Source of the DNA: Chondrus crispus
Taxonomy: Eukaryota > Rhodophyta > Florideophyceae > Gigartinales > Gigartinaceae
Assembly (NCBI RefSeq): GCF_000350225.1
Contig: NW_005179020.1
Coordinates: 1-64,000, forward strand
Length of the DNA: 64,000 bases
Direction: 5' to 3'
The notes under the pieces were generated by a model. That model made no database searches. It was given only the letters and a program-made list of their open reading frames with translations, and was not told the origin of the DNA. This document shows, piece after piece, positions 43,858 to 54,200 of the stretch; the first letter of the stretch is position 1, and the number at the start of each line of letters is the position of its first letter. The translations under genes and the position numbers were made by a program.

Positions 43858-45156
43858 TGTTGTGACCACTGTAGTATAAACACCCCCAACGGAGGGGGGT
43901 GTATACTCAGTTCTTGCGGAGACCCCGATCGGAGAAGGGAAGCAACCCCAGGTAACGGAACCGGGAAGCGGGCCCGGGTAGCGTAGTGGTAGAGCGGGTT
44001 CGGACGGGGACGCGCGCACGGGCGTGTCGATCTACGCCTCGACGCCCCGGGGGCAGCGCTGGGTTACGTACCAGCGCTGACGGGCGGAGGCGGATCTAAG
44101 CTCGCTCGTGTGCTCGCGCGTCCCCTGCCCGCTCGGCTCCTAACTAGATACGGGCTATTGTAGGCAGCCCGATCTAGAATAAGCGGGGCGAGCTTGACCA
44201 TAGGCGTAGGTTCTGGACAAGCTCGTGCTTGTCCCCCCCCTGCTGCCGTCGGTCCGCTCATATTTAATGTACATAGTAGTCTATCATAACTCTACAGTAG
44301 TGCCGGCCAGCCGGCACTGTAACGCTGTCAGCCGTCAGGGCTGACAGTACACGTGTGCATTGCGTATAGTACACGTGTGTGCGTGTGTGCGCGCGTCCCC
44401 GTACACGTGGGGTACACGCGGACACATGTGGCAGCGCCGTAGAGCGTCGATCTCTACAGTAGCTGATCCCATCCTGATCTAATCTAAATTACAGCCCCCA
44501 AGGGGGGGTTATACCACAACCACTCCTGGACACAATGAAAGCCAGGTCGTTTATTGGAGTCAAAAGGCTACTTGGGGTGGCGCTGCTCGAGAATCCACTC
44601 GCGCACCTCAGGAATCCACCTGACGCCGTTGCCCAAAGTCTTTTCGATCCTCTTCTCTTCTGGTTCTCCTGCTTCTCCTTCGTCTTCGTGTCCCCCCCTC
44701 TGCTCCTTCCTCCCAGTCTATCCCTCCTTATCTACTGACTTATCAGCTCTTGTCTTCCCCACACATTGCGCTTCGTGCTGGTGGTGTCTCCTTACCCGCT
44801 CTTCCCTTCGGCGCCCGACAAAGAGCGCACCACCCGCCGTCCCCACCTTCGATTCCCTCAGCGTATCCACGGGCCCACTACACGCTCCCTACTATCGGTC
44901 CGCTTCCCCTTCGACTCACCCCATCTGCGCGCCCTCGATTTCCCTCCATCCCCCACAGACTGCGCTTTTCTCCCACGGCCTCTCACGATCACCGCCAGTA
45001 CCGATCGCCCTGTCTGCTGGCCCCAGAGTTCCCTTCGTTCCAGTCTCCCGCGTCTGCGCATCCCCTTCGAACCGCTAGGTACACAAGAGCACGCTGTTGG
45101 GAGGCCTGTGAGGCGTCATAACATGACACGTAGCCCTGAAGCCAGGTGTTCCAACA
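43858..45156 (-). repeat. LTR-B, 3' copy, split by solo LTR-A
   Basis: TGTTGTGACCAC at 43858-43869 and the rest from 44519 to GTTCCAACA at 45156. Except for the nested 649-bp LTR-A and its 5-bp duplication, it matches 50133-50777 almost base for base. Confidence 0.95.
43870..44518 (+). repeat. Solo LTR-A (649 bp) with TSD accac
   Basis: TGTAGTATAAACACC...GGTTATACCACA, flanked by perfect accac at 43865-43869 and 44519-44523. This is the cleanest LTR-A copy and fixes the family's termini and 5-bp duplication. It sits inside LTR-B, so it is younger than the chromovirus insertion. Only one LTR remains, so the interior was probably lost by LTR-LTR recombination. Confidence 0.95.
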
Positions 45157-45275
45157 TTCGTCCCTTTTCCAGACTTCTATGATCGCCTTCGGAACGACTA
45201 CAGGTGAACAACTTCGGGTTCAGGAATGAAAGACTTCGACGCTGTGAGGGGGGAGGGTTGGTGAGATCGGTTTGC

Positions 45276-46930
45276 TCATCGTTGCCTGTGCGCAGCGTCG
45301 GCGTCAGATGCAGTTGTCTTCTTCCTCATGCGCGTCGTCCATGCTGCCACCACGGCCTCCGGAAGGTCTTGCTCGGATGTCCATCGCGGGGACTTCCGAC
45401 CCCCCAACTGTACCCGAAACATGCGACGAATTTTCCCGTCGTTTTCTTCCTCGTCTCTCATCCCGCCAATCTTTTTTATCATGCGCGAGCTATCTGGAAA
45501 TACCCCTTCACGAGGGTCTGCCGTTTCCACCGAGGCTTTGCTGATTTTTCGTAGTCTGTTGGCGTGAACTCGTGCCTCCCGGTTCCCTTTCTCTGACCGT
45601 AGCAGATAACTGGTGTGGGAGAGACGCTTCTGCACCACGTACGGACCGACCCAGGGCGGTGCCAGCTTGCTTCCCTCTTGACCGATCAGGTCCGGGCTCC
45701 ACACCAGCACGCGATCTCCATCCTTGAATTCGACACCCTTGACAGTTGCGTCGTACTGTAGCGCCGCCCGGGACCTGGAATCCTTGCCTCTGATGATCAG
45801 CGACTTATGTAGCTCGCGTATGTGGGTTCGCAAATCGCAGGCTCGCCAGACATCCGGTCAAGCTCTGCATGACCCCAGGCCATAAAACGCTGAATTCCGA
45901 ACATCGCTTCGTATGGGCTCATTCCAGTGGCTTTGCTTGTCCCCGAATTGTACCTGAAGCATGCAAGGGCAACGTGGTTGTCCCAGTCGTCCTGCCCCGT
46001 GCTAAAGAAGCACGCAATGTCCTGGGCGAGAGTGCGATTGAACCGCTCAACGCAGCCATTCGTCTGAGGGTGGAACGCCGTTGTAGTCACCCTTTGAACC
46101 CCCAGCTGCTCAGCCATTGACGTGACGACTTCTCCGATAAAGTTCGGACCCCTGTCCGAGAGAAGAGCTTCCATCACCCCAAAAATACTGGTCCATTCGT
46201 CGAGCAGAGCCTTGGCAATAGTTCCCGCCTTTTCGTCGGGGATGGCTACAGCACGAGCAAAGCGGGTGAATGTGTCTACGATTACCAGTATCTTCAGGTT
46301 TCCTCGGGTAGTCCTCGGCGTGATGGTCTGGACATCCACTGCCACTTGCGACAATCGGCGGGGAGGATGATAAACTTGCATGCGAGCGTTGCGTCCGGGT
46401 CTCGCTGCTTTCACCCCTGCACATGCGACGCATTCCTCAATTTTTTGCTGAACGTCCCTTTGCCATCCCCTCCACCAGAACCTCCTCGCCACCCTTTCTC
46501 GTGTTCGCTGCAGCGCATAGTGACCGGCAAGCTTTGACCCATGAGCATACTGTAGCACGGCGGGGATGAGCGATCTTGGGACGAAAGGGCGCAATCCAAC
46601 GCGACGTTCAATGCACAAGACCCCGTCTGGGTCTACTATGAACTCCTGCCCTTTCCCGCCTCTGACTCGCTTCAGCAACTCAGACAGCTCCTCCCCTTGC
46701 GCGGCTTTCAGCGTCTGCGTCGAAAACCCACCTGAAAGTATGCGCGAAATGCCCCCTTGCTCCCCAATTGCCTGGGCTGCCTCTGCAGTGTCACCAGGGG
46801 TGGAAATCTCGCCAAAACAGCGTCGGCAGAGCGGCTTCGGGACCGCATCGCGACTGAGGGCATCCGGTACCACCATGGACGCTCCAGGTGTGTACTTCAC
46901 CGTGAATTCAAAGTCCTGTATCTCGACCAT
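45276..46930 (-). pseudogene. chromovirus: integrase with chromodomain
   Basis: Zinc-binding segment around GSKLAGHYALQRTRER and CVACAGVKAARPGRN, catalytic core with VAVDVQTITPRT, LLSDRGPNFIGEV and GCVERFNRTLAQD, then the GPY/F-like APPWVGPYVVQKRLSHTSYL. The C-terminal end (IKKIGGMRDEEENDGK, FRVQLGGRKSPRWTSEQDL, PEAVVAAW) has the spacing of a chromodomain, which in chromoviruses directs integration to modified chromatin. Confidence 0.85.
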
Positions 46931-46957
46931 CCACCTGGCCAGTCGTCCACGTGTGTC

Positions 46958-48568
46958 CTAGAGACTCATAAGCCACTTGAGTGAAAGGTGGTCCGTCCCC
47001 ACCACGAGCTCCTGTTCTCCGTGCAAGTAACATCTACACTTTCGCAAGCCGTGGACGACTGCGAGGCACTCGCGCTCTGTGACAGTATACTTCACCTCGG
47101 CGTCGCTCAGTTTGCGGCTTGTAAATGACACAGGTCGCCATGAATTGTCATTGCTCAGCTGTAGCAGCACGCCTCCGATTCCGTAACCGCTCGCGTCGGT
47201 AAGCATCCTTTTTGGTGACCCTCTCGTGGGCGGCACCAAAAATTCCGGGGCACTCAGCACATCGTTGATATCTTTCCAGGCCTGGATCTGGGCTTCACCC
47301 CAGCGCGCGTCCCAGTCCGCGATCAAAAGCCTCTTCCCGGGTCGCTTCCGCTTGTTGAAACCTGTCCCGCGCAGTACTGAGTACAGGGGCCTCGCAGTTT
47401 CGGCAAAGTGGTCAATAAACTCGGCAAAGTAGTTGGCGAGTCCCAGAAATCGCATGACATCCTCGCCATTTTGGAGTACACGTAAATCACGGATAGCTCT
47501 CACATGTATGTCCGAGGGCTTCATTACGTTAGGGCTAATACGGTGCCCGAGCTCTTTGACATCTCGGACCCTGAACACACATTTCGAAAACTTCAGCCGT
47601 GCTCCTGCATGCAGAAATGTGTCTACAACTGAGGCTAGGCACTGTAAGTGCTCTTCCTCCGTCATCGTTTCGAGGCTGATATCGTCCATGAAGGCCCATA
47701 CGTCACGACCTTTCCTTCCCGCAAGAATTGCGTTCACCACACGCTGAAAAACTGCAGGCGAATTCTTGAGTCCCTGAGGGAGGCGCACGTATCGCAAAAG
47801 ACCGATGACTGTACAGATGGCTGTGTAGTCGCGCGAGTCCTCTGTCAGGCTGACCTGGAAGAATCCGTCTTTCAAATCAACAGTCGAAAAGATTCTCTTG
47901 CTCCCCATCCAGTCTAAGGTAGCGCGCACATCCTCCATAGGGTAGGAGTCAGCGATGGTGAGGGCGTTGAGTCCCCTGAAATCTGATGTAACCCTTGTGG
48001 CTCCGTCCTTCTTTTTGACAAACGCATTGTTTGCGGCCCACGGCAAAGAGGCGTGTTCGACGACCCCCATCTGTAGCAACCTTTCCATGGCGGCCTTCTC
48101 GAGCTCTCCTTCCCTTGGAGAACGTCTTCTGACTGGGCTGCAGCCTGGTCGTGCGTCATCTACCAGTGTAATTCGGTGCTCCACTCCCTTGATGTGGCCT
48201 AGTCCCTTGAAAACTTCCCTGTGCAACCACAACGTTGCACGTAGTTTCTCCTGCATGGGAGCGTCTGGGTGGAAGTGGGATAGGTCCATATCCCGAATGG
48301 CATCGTCGACGTCTGCGTCACAAATTGCCCCTGCGGTCTCGATTTCCAAGCGAGGCCCTCGACACCTCGAGACCCTCCCCTTCAGCTGTAGTCCATTGAC
48401 AGAGATCTTTCCCTTCATCGTGGAGAGGTTCAGAACGAGTCCATATCGCCTCCAAAATTGGCTCCCAAGCAGGAGCTTGGAGGGCAAATGGGAGGCGACT
48501 CGTGCCCGTTCTGTGAACACTCGCCCCCACAACATGAAGATCATTGGCCCTTCACCGCACACCTCCAT
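46958..48568 (-). pseudogene. chromovirus: reverse transcriptase and RNase H
   Basis: A long open region of about 536 codons. RT motifs: WAANNAFVKKKDGATRVTSD, FSTVDLKDGFFQVSLTEDSR, LPQGLKNSPAVFQRVVNAIL, and the catalytic loop DVWAFMDDISLET (FMDD rather than the commoner YxDD). RNase H: MLTDASGYGIGGVLLQLSN, VTERECLAVVHGL and VVGTDHLSLKWL. Confidence 0.92.
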
Positions 48569-48610
48569 TTGGGACCCGTCTGCGGTCTTCGCAGCAGATG
48601 CGTCCGCCTT

Positions 48611-48853
48611 TCACTCTCCGCCGTGGTCTTCGAACCACTTGCGGTCAACCCACACCGACCGCGCTCCCGTATCTACAGGTACCCAGACGGCTTCACTGCC
48701 TACCTTGACCTGTACGACTACTTCCTCACGTCTGCCTGCATTGCCAGTCGTACAACTACAGACGTGTTCCCGCCTCCCGGGCGCTCTTGGCACCCCATTG
48801 GCCTTTAGGTGCGACGGGGGGACTGCGCCACTCGCCCGGAGGCGCTCCCCCAC
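48611..48853 (-). pseudogene. chromovirus: aspartic protease
   Basis: VWVPVDTGARSVWVD carries the DTGA active-site triad with the hydrophobic flanks of a retropepsin. It lies between the nucleocapsid and RT, as expected. Confidence 0.85.
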
Positions 48854-50090
48854 TCTTTCCCCGAGGAGGAGTTCTCCGCGGCGTGACGAAGCTTGGCCTT
48901 TTCCGGGCAGCCCCTCGCGATATGACCTTTCCTACCACAGTGGTAACATTTGGCGTTCTCGAAACGTGCATCAGCACCAACCGTGTGGGGGCCACCGAGT
49001 ACTTGTGCTACCGCCTCATCCTTTTCGCTGTCGGCATGTTCGGCAGTCAGTTGCACACGCTCGCTATGGAACCTTGTTCTGTGCACATCTGCCGACCGCC
49101 CGAGCAGCATCATCGAGACCCGAGCCGTGACTTCGTCAAATGGCCCCGAGATGGACAAGGCCAAGTTCCTCATATTTGGGGGCAATGACTGTACAAATCG
49201 ATCCAGAAGTATCTCGTCCGAGACTTTCTCCGGGAGTGCGAGCGCGGCGGTCCGAACGCGCGCCGCGAATTCGCTCACGGTTTCTTTGCCATCGCGCCAG
49301 CTCAGCGCGTTGAACTTTAGACGTAGCGCCCTGCGGTGGCTGGTGTTACATAGCCTTTTTTCCAGCAGCTTCCATAGCTCATCCGCGCTAGCCTGCAAGT
49401 GCTCTGCCGCCACCAATTCGTAGATGGCTAGGGCGTTCCCAGAAAATGCGCAAGGAAGCAATCGGCGATGTGTGCCACCTGTAACAGGGAAGTCGTGGCA
49501 TAGACGCGTCCAGGCCTTCCGGGCGGCAAAGTAGTTCCCATCGCCCGGTTGCTTGATCTGGACCGGCTCTAAGGCCTTACACTATATCTTGAAGGCAGGC
49601 TGAGGACCTAAAACTGCTGATTGCGAGCTTTGTGATGCCTTTTCGCAATGGTCGTCGTCGTGATTCTGCTCAGTTTTGTCGCTCTGATTGCAAGGTGTGG
49701 TTCCAGATTCCGCCGCGGAACCTTGGATTCTTTTGTCGATCCTCGTGCAGGTCTCCAGCGCCAAACCTAGGTTCGAAACACAGTTCCCAACTTCCACAAC
49801 AGCAGCGGTGTTTTCCTGCAGATGGGTCAGCATATCCTCGAGGACGTGCCTCATGTTCGTGAATGCGTCCTCCAAATTGCCTTCTTTGCGATTGCCCTGA
49901 GACGCGGCCTCCTTGCCGTCCCCAGATGTTCGCACATCGTGTGTCGTGGGGTCCGCTGGCGTAACTGGGCTTGCTGCATCAAATGCAGTCTCTCCAACAG
50001 TCCGCTCGACCGCTTCATCGCCACAAAAAAGACGACGTTGCTCGGTCAAATCGGTTTCGGCCCATTGTCCAGCTTCCATCACTGAACGAG
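48805..50090 (-). pseudogene. chromovirus: gag region with CCHC zinc knuckle
   Basis: The N-terminal part is acidic with a helical stretch (NMRHVLEDMLTHLQEN). The capsid-like part (LWKLLEKRLCNTSHRRALRL; FAARVRTAALALPEKVSDEI) ends in a canonical CYHCGRKGHIARGC zinc knuckle (C-x2-C-x4-H-x4-C). It would package the element's RNA. Confidence 0.88.
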
Positions 50091-50118
50091 TTTCCTACTC
50101 TTCGTCCAATGAAAGCAC

Positions 50119-50132
50119 TAACAAATTTGTTA
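50119..50132. other. Perfect palindrome TAACAAATTTGTTA at the primer-binding position
   Basis: These 14 bases abut the inner edge of the 5' LTR-B (internal side on the minus strand), where a tRNA-complementary primer site normally lies. The sequence is not the common initiator-Met type (TGGTATCAGAGC). Confidence 0.6.
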
Positions 50133-50777
50133 TGTTGTGACCACTCCTGGACACAATGAAAGCCAGGTCGTTTATTGGAGTCAAAAGGCTACTTGGGGTG
50201 GCGCTGCTCGAGAATCCACTCGCGCACCTCAGGAATCCACCTGACGCCGTTGCCCAAAGTCTTTTCGATCCTCTTCTCTTCTGGTTCTCCTGCTTCTCCT
50301 TCGTCTTCGTGTCCCCCCCTCTGCTCCTTCCTCCCAGTCTATCCCTCCTTATCTACTGACTTATCAGCTCTTGTCTTCCCCACACATTGCGCTTCGTGCT
50401 GGTGGTGTCTCCTTACCCGCTCTTCCCTTCGGCGCCCGACAAAGAGCGCACCACCCGCCGTCCCCACCTTCGATTCCCTCAGCGTATCCACGGGCCCACT
50501 ACACGCTCCCTACTATCGGTCCGCTTCCCCTTCGACTCACCCCATCTGCGCGCCCTCGATTTCCCTCCATCCCCCACAGACTGCGCTTTTCTCCCACGGC
50601 CTCTCACGATCACCGCCAGTACCGATCGCCCTGTCTGCTGGCCCCAGAGTTCCCTTCGTTCCAGTCTCCCGCGTCTGCGCATCCCCTTCGAACCGCTAGG
50701 TACACAAGAGCACGCTGTCGGGACGCCTGTGAGGCGTCATAACATGACACGTAGCCCTGAAGCCAGGTGTTCCAACA
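50133..50777 (-). repeat. LTR-B, 5' copy (645 bp)
   Basis: On the minus strand TGTTGGAACACC...GGTCACAACA. Ends TGTTG/CAACA. Pyrimidine-rich on the plus strand, with open frames that are mere shadows repeated in both LTRs. Confidence 0.95.
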
Positions 50778-50865
50778 GCGCAGTACCTACTCTACCGTAG
50801 TGAGCTACTGTTGCCAGTGCGGGCCGTCCCGCACTGTAGAGCTGCCAGCCATCGATGCTACCGGT
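50778..50865 (+). repeat. Old LTR-A fragment, right of the chromovirus
   Basis: GTGCGGGCCGTCCCGCAC and the following CTGCCAGCC match the hairpin-like centre of LTR-A (compare 1188-1215). Together with 43650-43857 it is one LTR-A copy split by the chromovirus. Confidence 0.6.
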
Positions 50866-52269
50866 ACCTGTGAGGAATAAGTGAGTATACGGGCCCTGCA
50901 AGATCCTTACATTACAGTACTGGATCTTATTCGAAATCCAATCATCGACAGGTATGCAGTCATCTGTCGATATCTTGAACACGCGATAACAGGAACACCC
51001 CGATAAACGGATCAAGGTCGCTTCGGCCAAGTTGAGCGCCGTCCAAATGTAATGATACAATTTAAAAACTCTTCTATGTGCCGTTAAAAGGAACCCGTAA
51101 AATGCGGCTGTCAGTTTCAAACCGGCCGTTAAATACGTAATCATCGCAGAAAGCCCTTCAAAAGAATTGGAAATATATAAATGTCACAACAACATGAGCG
51201 CATAGCAGCAGCGAGCACCACCGAATTGCGAATCGCTCGGCCAGATTCCGTGCCCTCTCCGCTTTTTTCGGTCCTTCCAAAGAAATAAAACTACCAGGAA
51301 AAAGTGGCACGACAGCAACATGGAAAAAACTTGCTCTCAGCGCGAGCTGGCCGGAAGGGCACAAAAGAAATTTAAATTAAAACACCTGCTTGCAAAGAAG
51401 TGATGCGTCGAATCATGAATGATTTCAGTACATTGCTGGCGCGGCTAAAAAAGGGAGTTGCAAAAAATATTCGCGGCAAAAAAGGAAAAGAGGCATAGTA
51501 GCAGTTCTTTTGCTGGTGGTTGTACGTGCAACCACTCACAAGAATCAACATTAATGGGGATATGATTCGCTAAAAAGCCTGGCAAAGTCGAGCAATGGCC
51601 AATGAAAAAATTGACGAACGTGAGCAGCCGCATTTAATGTTTTCGGAAGGGTCGCTAGATTAATTCAAGCGCACGTGACAGCTGCTTGTGGTTCGGGCAT
51701 ACAGGGAGTCTCGTGACGTGGAAAATGAGCTCTTGGTCACGGAACTTTCAAAAATTAAGAACAATCTCCGTGGTGACCATTAAAAATATTTCCAATGCTG
51801 CCAAGGTTTTATTGTTTACCTCTTGACGCGAATGTTTGCGTCCCAGAGCGGAAAACGTAAAAGACAAACTAACATCTCTGCATTGATGTAACGCAGATGG
51901 GTCTGACAAAATTGGAATTATGGTTGTCGGAAAATCGAAAATTCTCGAGCTTGCAACAAAAATCTGCTGCAGACCTTAGGATTGATTATTACGACAACAA
52001 AATTGATTGGATGACTGTGAAATTATTTGATGATTGGCTTTTATGGTTTTAGATGTATGTTGTAAAGACACCGGGGAGCAATGTCGCGTAGTCAATTGAG
52101 CACTGTTCTGCACAGAACACTAATGGTAAGTTCCCATCTCCCCCTAGTGTGAGGGTCGTTTACTCGACCCCGAAATTGCACTTCTAAAAGCCGGGCTCTC
52201 GATGCAGGCGTCATTGCGGCTCTCCAACTTCGATACAGGCGCCTACAGTGGATCGTGCGCATGACAAAA
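50866..52269. other. No gene supported
   Basis: On the minus strand, 51144 down to about 50870 reads as a well-mixed polypeptide starting MITYLTAGLKLTAAFYGFLL, with a TATATA stretch about 30 bases upstream of its ATG, but it runs into the LTR-A fragment and matches nothing known. The rest is A/T-rich with no coding signal. Confidence 0.35.
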
Positions 52270-52600
52270 TAGATACGGAAGCAGAAGAAAGTTACAAAAC
52301 TAATGTTGTAATAGCAATGCGATGTTCAAGAAGTGTTGGGAGGATCTTATGCCAGAAGTTTTTCAAAATTGCAGGTGTCACACGGGTTTAATTCATACTA
52401 AGCATACAATCGATGTAGTTGGAGGAGAAAGCTGTCCGGTGCAAGAAGTTAAGCGACAAATTGGGGAATTAGTACCGGTAGGACGCCGCATTTCTATTTT
52501 CCATTTACTTACTACTGGTGGTGAGGCCGAGTGTACAGAGCTTTGGAGACATACAAATGTTGCTGAGGTGGTCTCCAGAGAGAGAGCTTGGCACTGATGA
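52270..52600 (+). pseudogene. pogo/Tigger-like transposase fragment
   Basis: SYKTNVVIAM followed, in another frame, by MFKKCWEDLMPEVFQNC matches the region after the DDE domain of CENP-B/pogo-type transposases (typically MLKKAWD-VSPETI-NCF). At least one frameshift separates the two halves. The DDE core is absent. The remaining codons have no recognised motif. Confidence 0.6.
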
Positions 52601-52909
52601 GAGTGTGGATGGGGGTGCCGAATTGCTGGGCGCAAAGGAGCATCTCAGGGCGCTATCATTCACGAAGCGCATCGCAGAAAATATCGGTGAGAGAGGTGCC
52701 GACTCTCTGTGCCCTGTGTGCAAAATGCGGGCACCGGCGCTTCGGTGCTGTACTGAGTGTATGCAGACACCTATCAGCGATAGTTTTTAAATAAAACTAT
52801 AAAGGATTGAAATGATTGGTTGAGGGAGCTCGGTATGATATAATTTAATGAGCAGAACCCCTTTTAAGTAGAACCAGATGTGTGTTCCAGTGCTGGTTCC
52901 GCTTATCGA

Positions 52910-53770
52910 GAGATGAATGTACTACAGTTTGGAGGAGTCTGGAATTTGGCCGCTAAATTACGAAGCTTTACTGGACACTCTCACACCTGAATCTAATAGC
53001 AATAAGTACAAATTTTTATCGGTTGGCGAATGGGAAGAACTGACGGAAGAGCATGGGTCGAGGAGGACAGAAGTTCTGCGCATCAAACCTGTTGCCACCA
53101 GGTGGGGTTTTGAAGACACAACCAGTGGCTTACTGTTAACGAGCCGTCCAGCCTTACAGTTGGGAAACCAAAAGCACAGGATTGATAGGATAAGGTTGGT
53201 CCCAAAGGAGAAGAAGCTGTCAAAGTCTGCCCGAAAAGAAGCTGAAGCCATCGATCGTGTGTGTGCGGAGCGATTATGTCATGAGGCAACATCCTTGGCA
53301 TTTAAAATTAAGTGCCATGTTGTTGGCGACAGAGCGCCTAGGCCGTTGTGGCTCGGTCTCTAAATTCCCAAGTGGCGAAGTGCTGCCATGAATGATCGCT
53401 CTGCTAAATTGGAAAAGATGCAAAGCATCGGAGATAATCTCAGACAGTTGTTTTGAAAAAATTTTAGGTGCCTTACTTGCATCAGCAAATAAATTTTGTG
53501 TTCAAGTTTCGGGTTCTGTTCGACACCAATTTAGACGGCATAGATTGATGAACGAATGGACAGACCCTGTCGCACCTGTTTTGATGGAGATGAGAGGGAA
53601 TCTGTCAATAGATTACCTCGACTCTAACCCTCCCATTGCGAATGAGACGGCTATAATCGAGTGTTTTAAGATTATTTCCAAAGGTGCCTGTCGATCTGTT
53701 CAAACATTGGGGACCCGAACTTATACTTGTCAAACCGGGTATTCCTTCAGTGGTGATGTCGGTTTCAAGG
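52910..53770 (+). pseudogene. pogo-like transposase C-terminal remnant
   Basis: YSLEESGIWPLNYEALLDTL (52920-52979) corresponds to the AFRKTGIWPLNP segment that follows the DDE domain in pogo/jerky-like transposases. A Lys/Arg-rich tail with KEKKLSKSARKEAEAIDR follows. A second open stretch at 53392-53770 has no recognised motif. It may belong to the same element as 52270-52600 or to a second one. Confidence 0.55.
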
Positions 53771-54200
53771 CCTGATGGCAAGACGATGTTTCGGTAATCG
53801 TGCAGCGTTTAGCGAGTGACTGTGCGTAGCAAGTGGAGCGGAGGATAGAGCCCCTAAAAGAGAGAACTGGGTAGCAAACAGGATAGGCAATTACTAATTG
53901 TGACAAGGTAGTACCTTGTCACAGCGTATCACAAACGATTTCGATGGGGGCCGTACTGTAGAACTGCAACTCCCCTCCCTCTGTCCTCTGGGGCAACCCC
54001 GTCTCCAGATATCACAGCTACAACGGTATTCCTTAAGTACGACGTTGACCGCAGTAAACCTAGCGAGCGAGCCCCCCGGCGAGCTTGCGGCGTTCCAGAT
54101 CTCTACCGTAATAAGTATCCGCAGGGGACTTTCCGAAAACTAGACATGAAAAATCACACCGCCCCCTTCGCAACGATGTTGGATGCAGGAGTTCATCTGG
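53770..54200 (-). repeat. LTR-C copy 2 (minus)
   Basis: Reverse-orientation match to 56213-56752: CTAGCGAGCGAGC, GCGTATCACAA, GATGTTTCGGTAATCGTGCAG. The U3 side (right end) is poorly conserved. Confidence 0.7.

Larger units (their letters stand above)
43858..50777 (-). mobile_element. Young Ty3/gypsy chromovirus with LTR-B ends
   Basis: LTR-B copies at 50133-50777 (5', minus sense) and 43858-45156 (3', split by a solo LTR-A) bound a 4976-bp interior with gag, PR, RT-RH and IN plus chromodomain in that order. Flanks share gcgc (43854-43857 and 50778-50781), a 4-bp duplication, or 5 bp (agcgc) if the last A of the LTR is counted in it. A purine tract (GGAAAAGGGACGAA) precedes the 3' LTR. The two LTRs show about two differences in some 638 bp, so insertion was recent. 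The interior is broken in about five places despite that youth. Confidence 0.92.

Noticed and set aside
44535-45182. Pro/Ser/Arg-rich proteins encoded identically at 44.5 and 50.2 kb
   Set aside because: Both lie inside LTR-B and duplicate only because the two LTRs are copies; they are antisense to the element.
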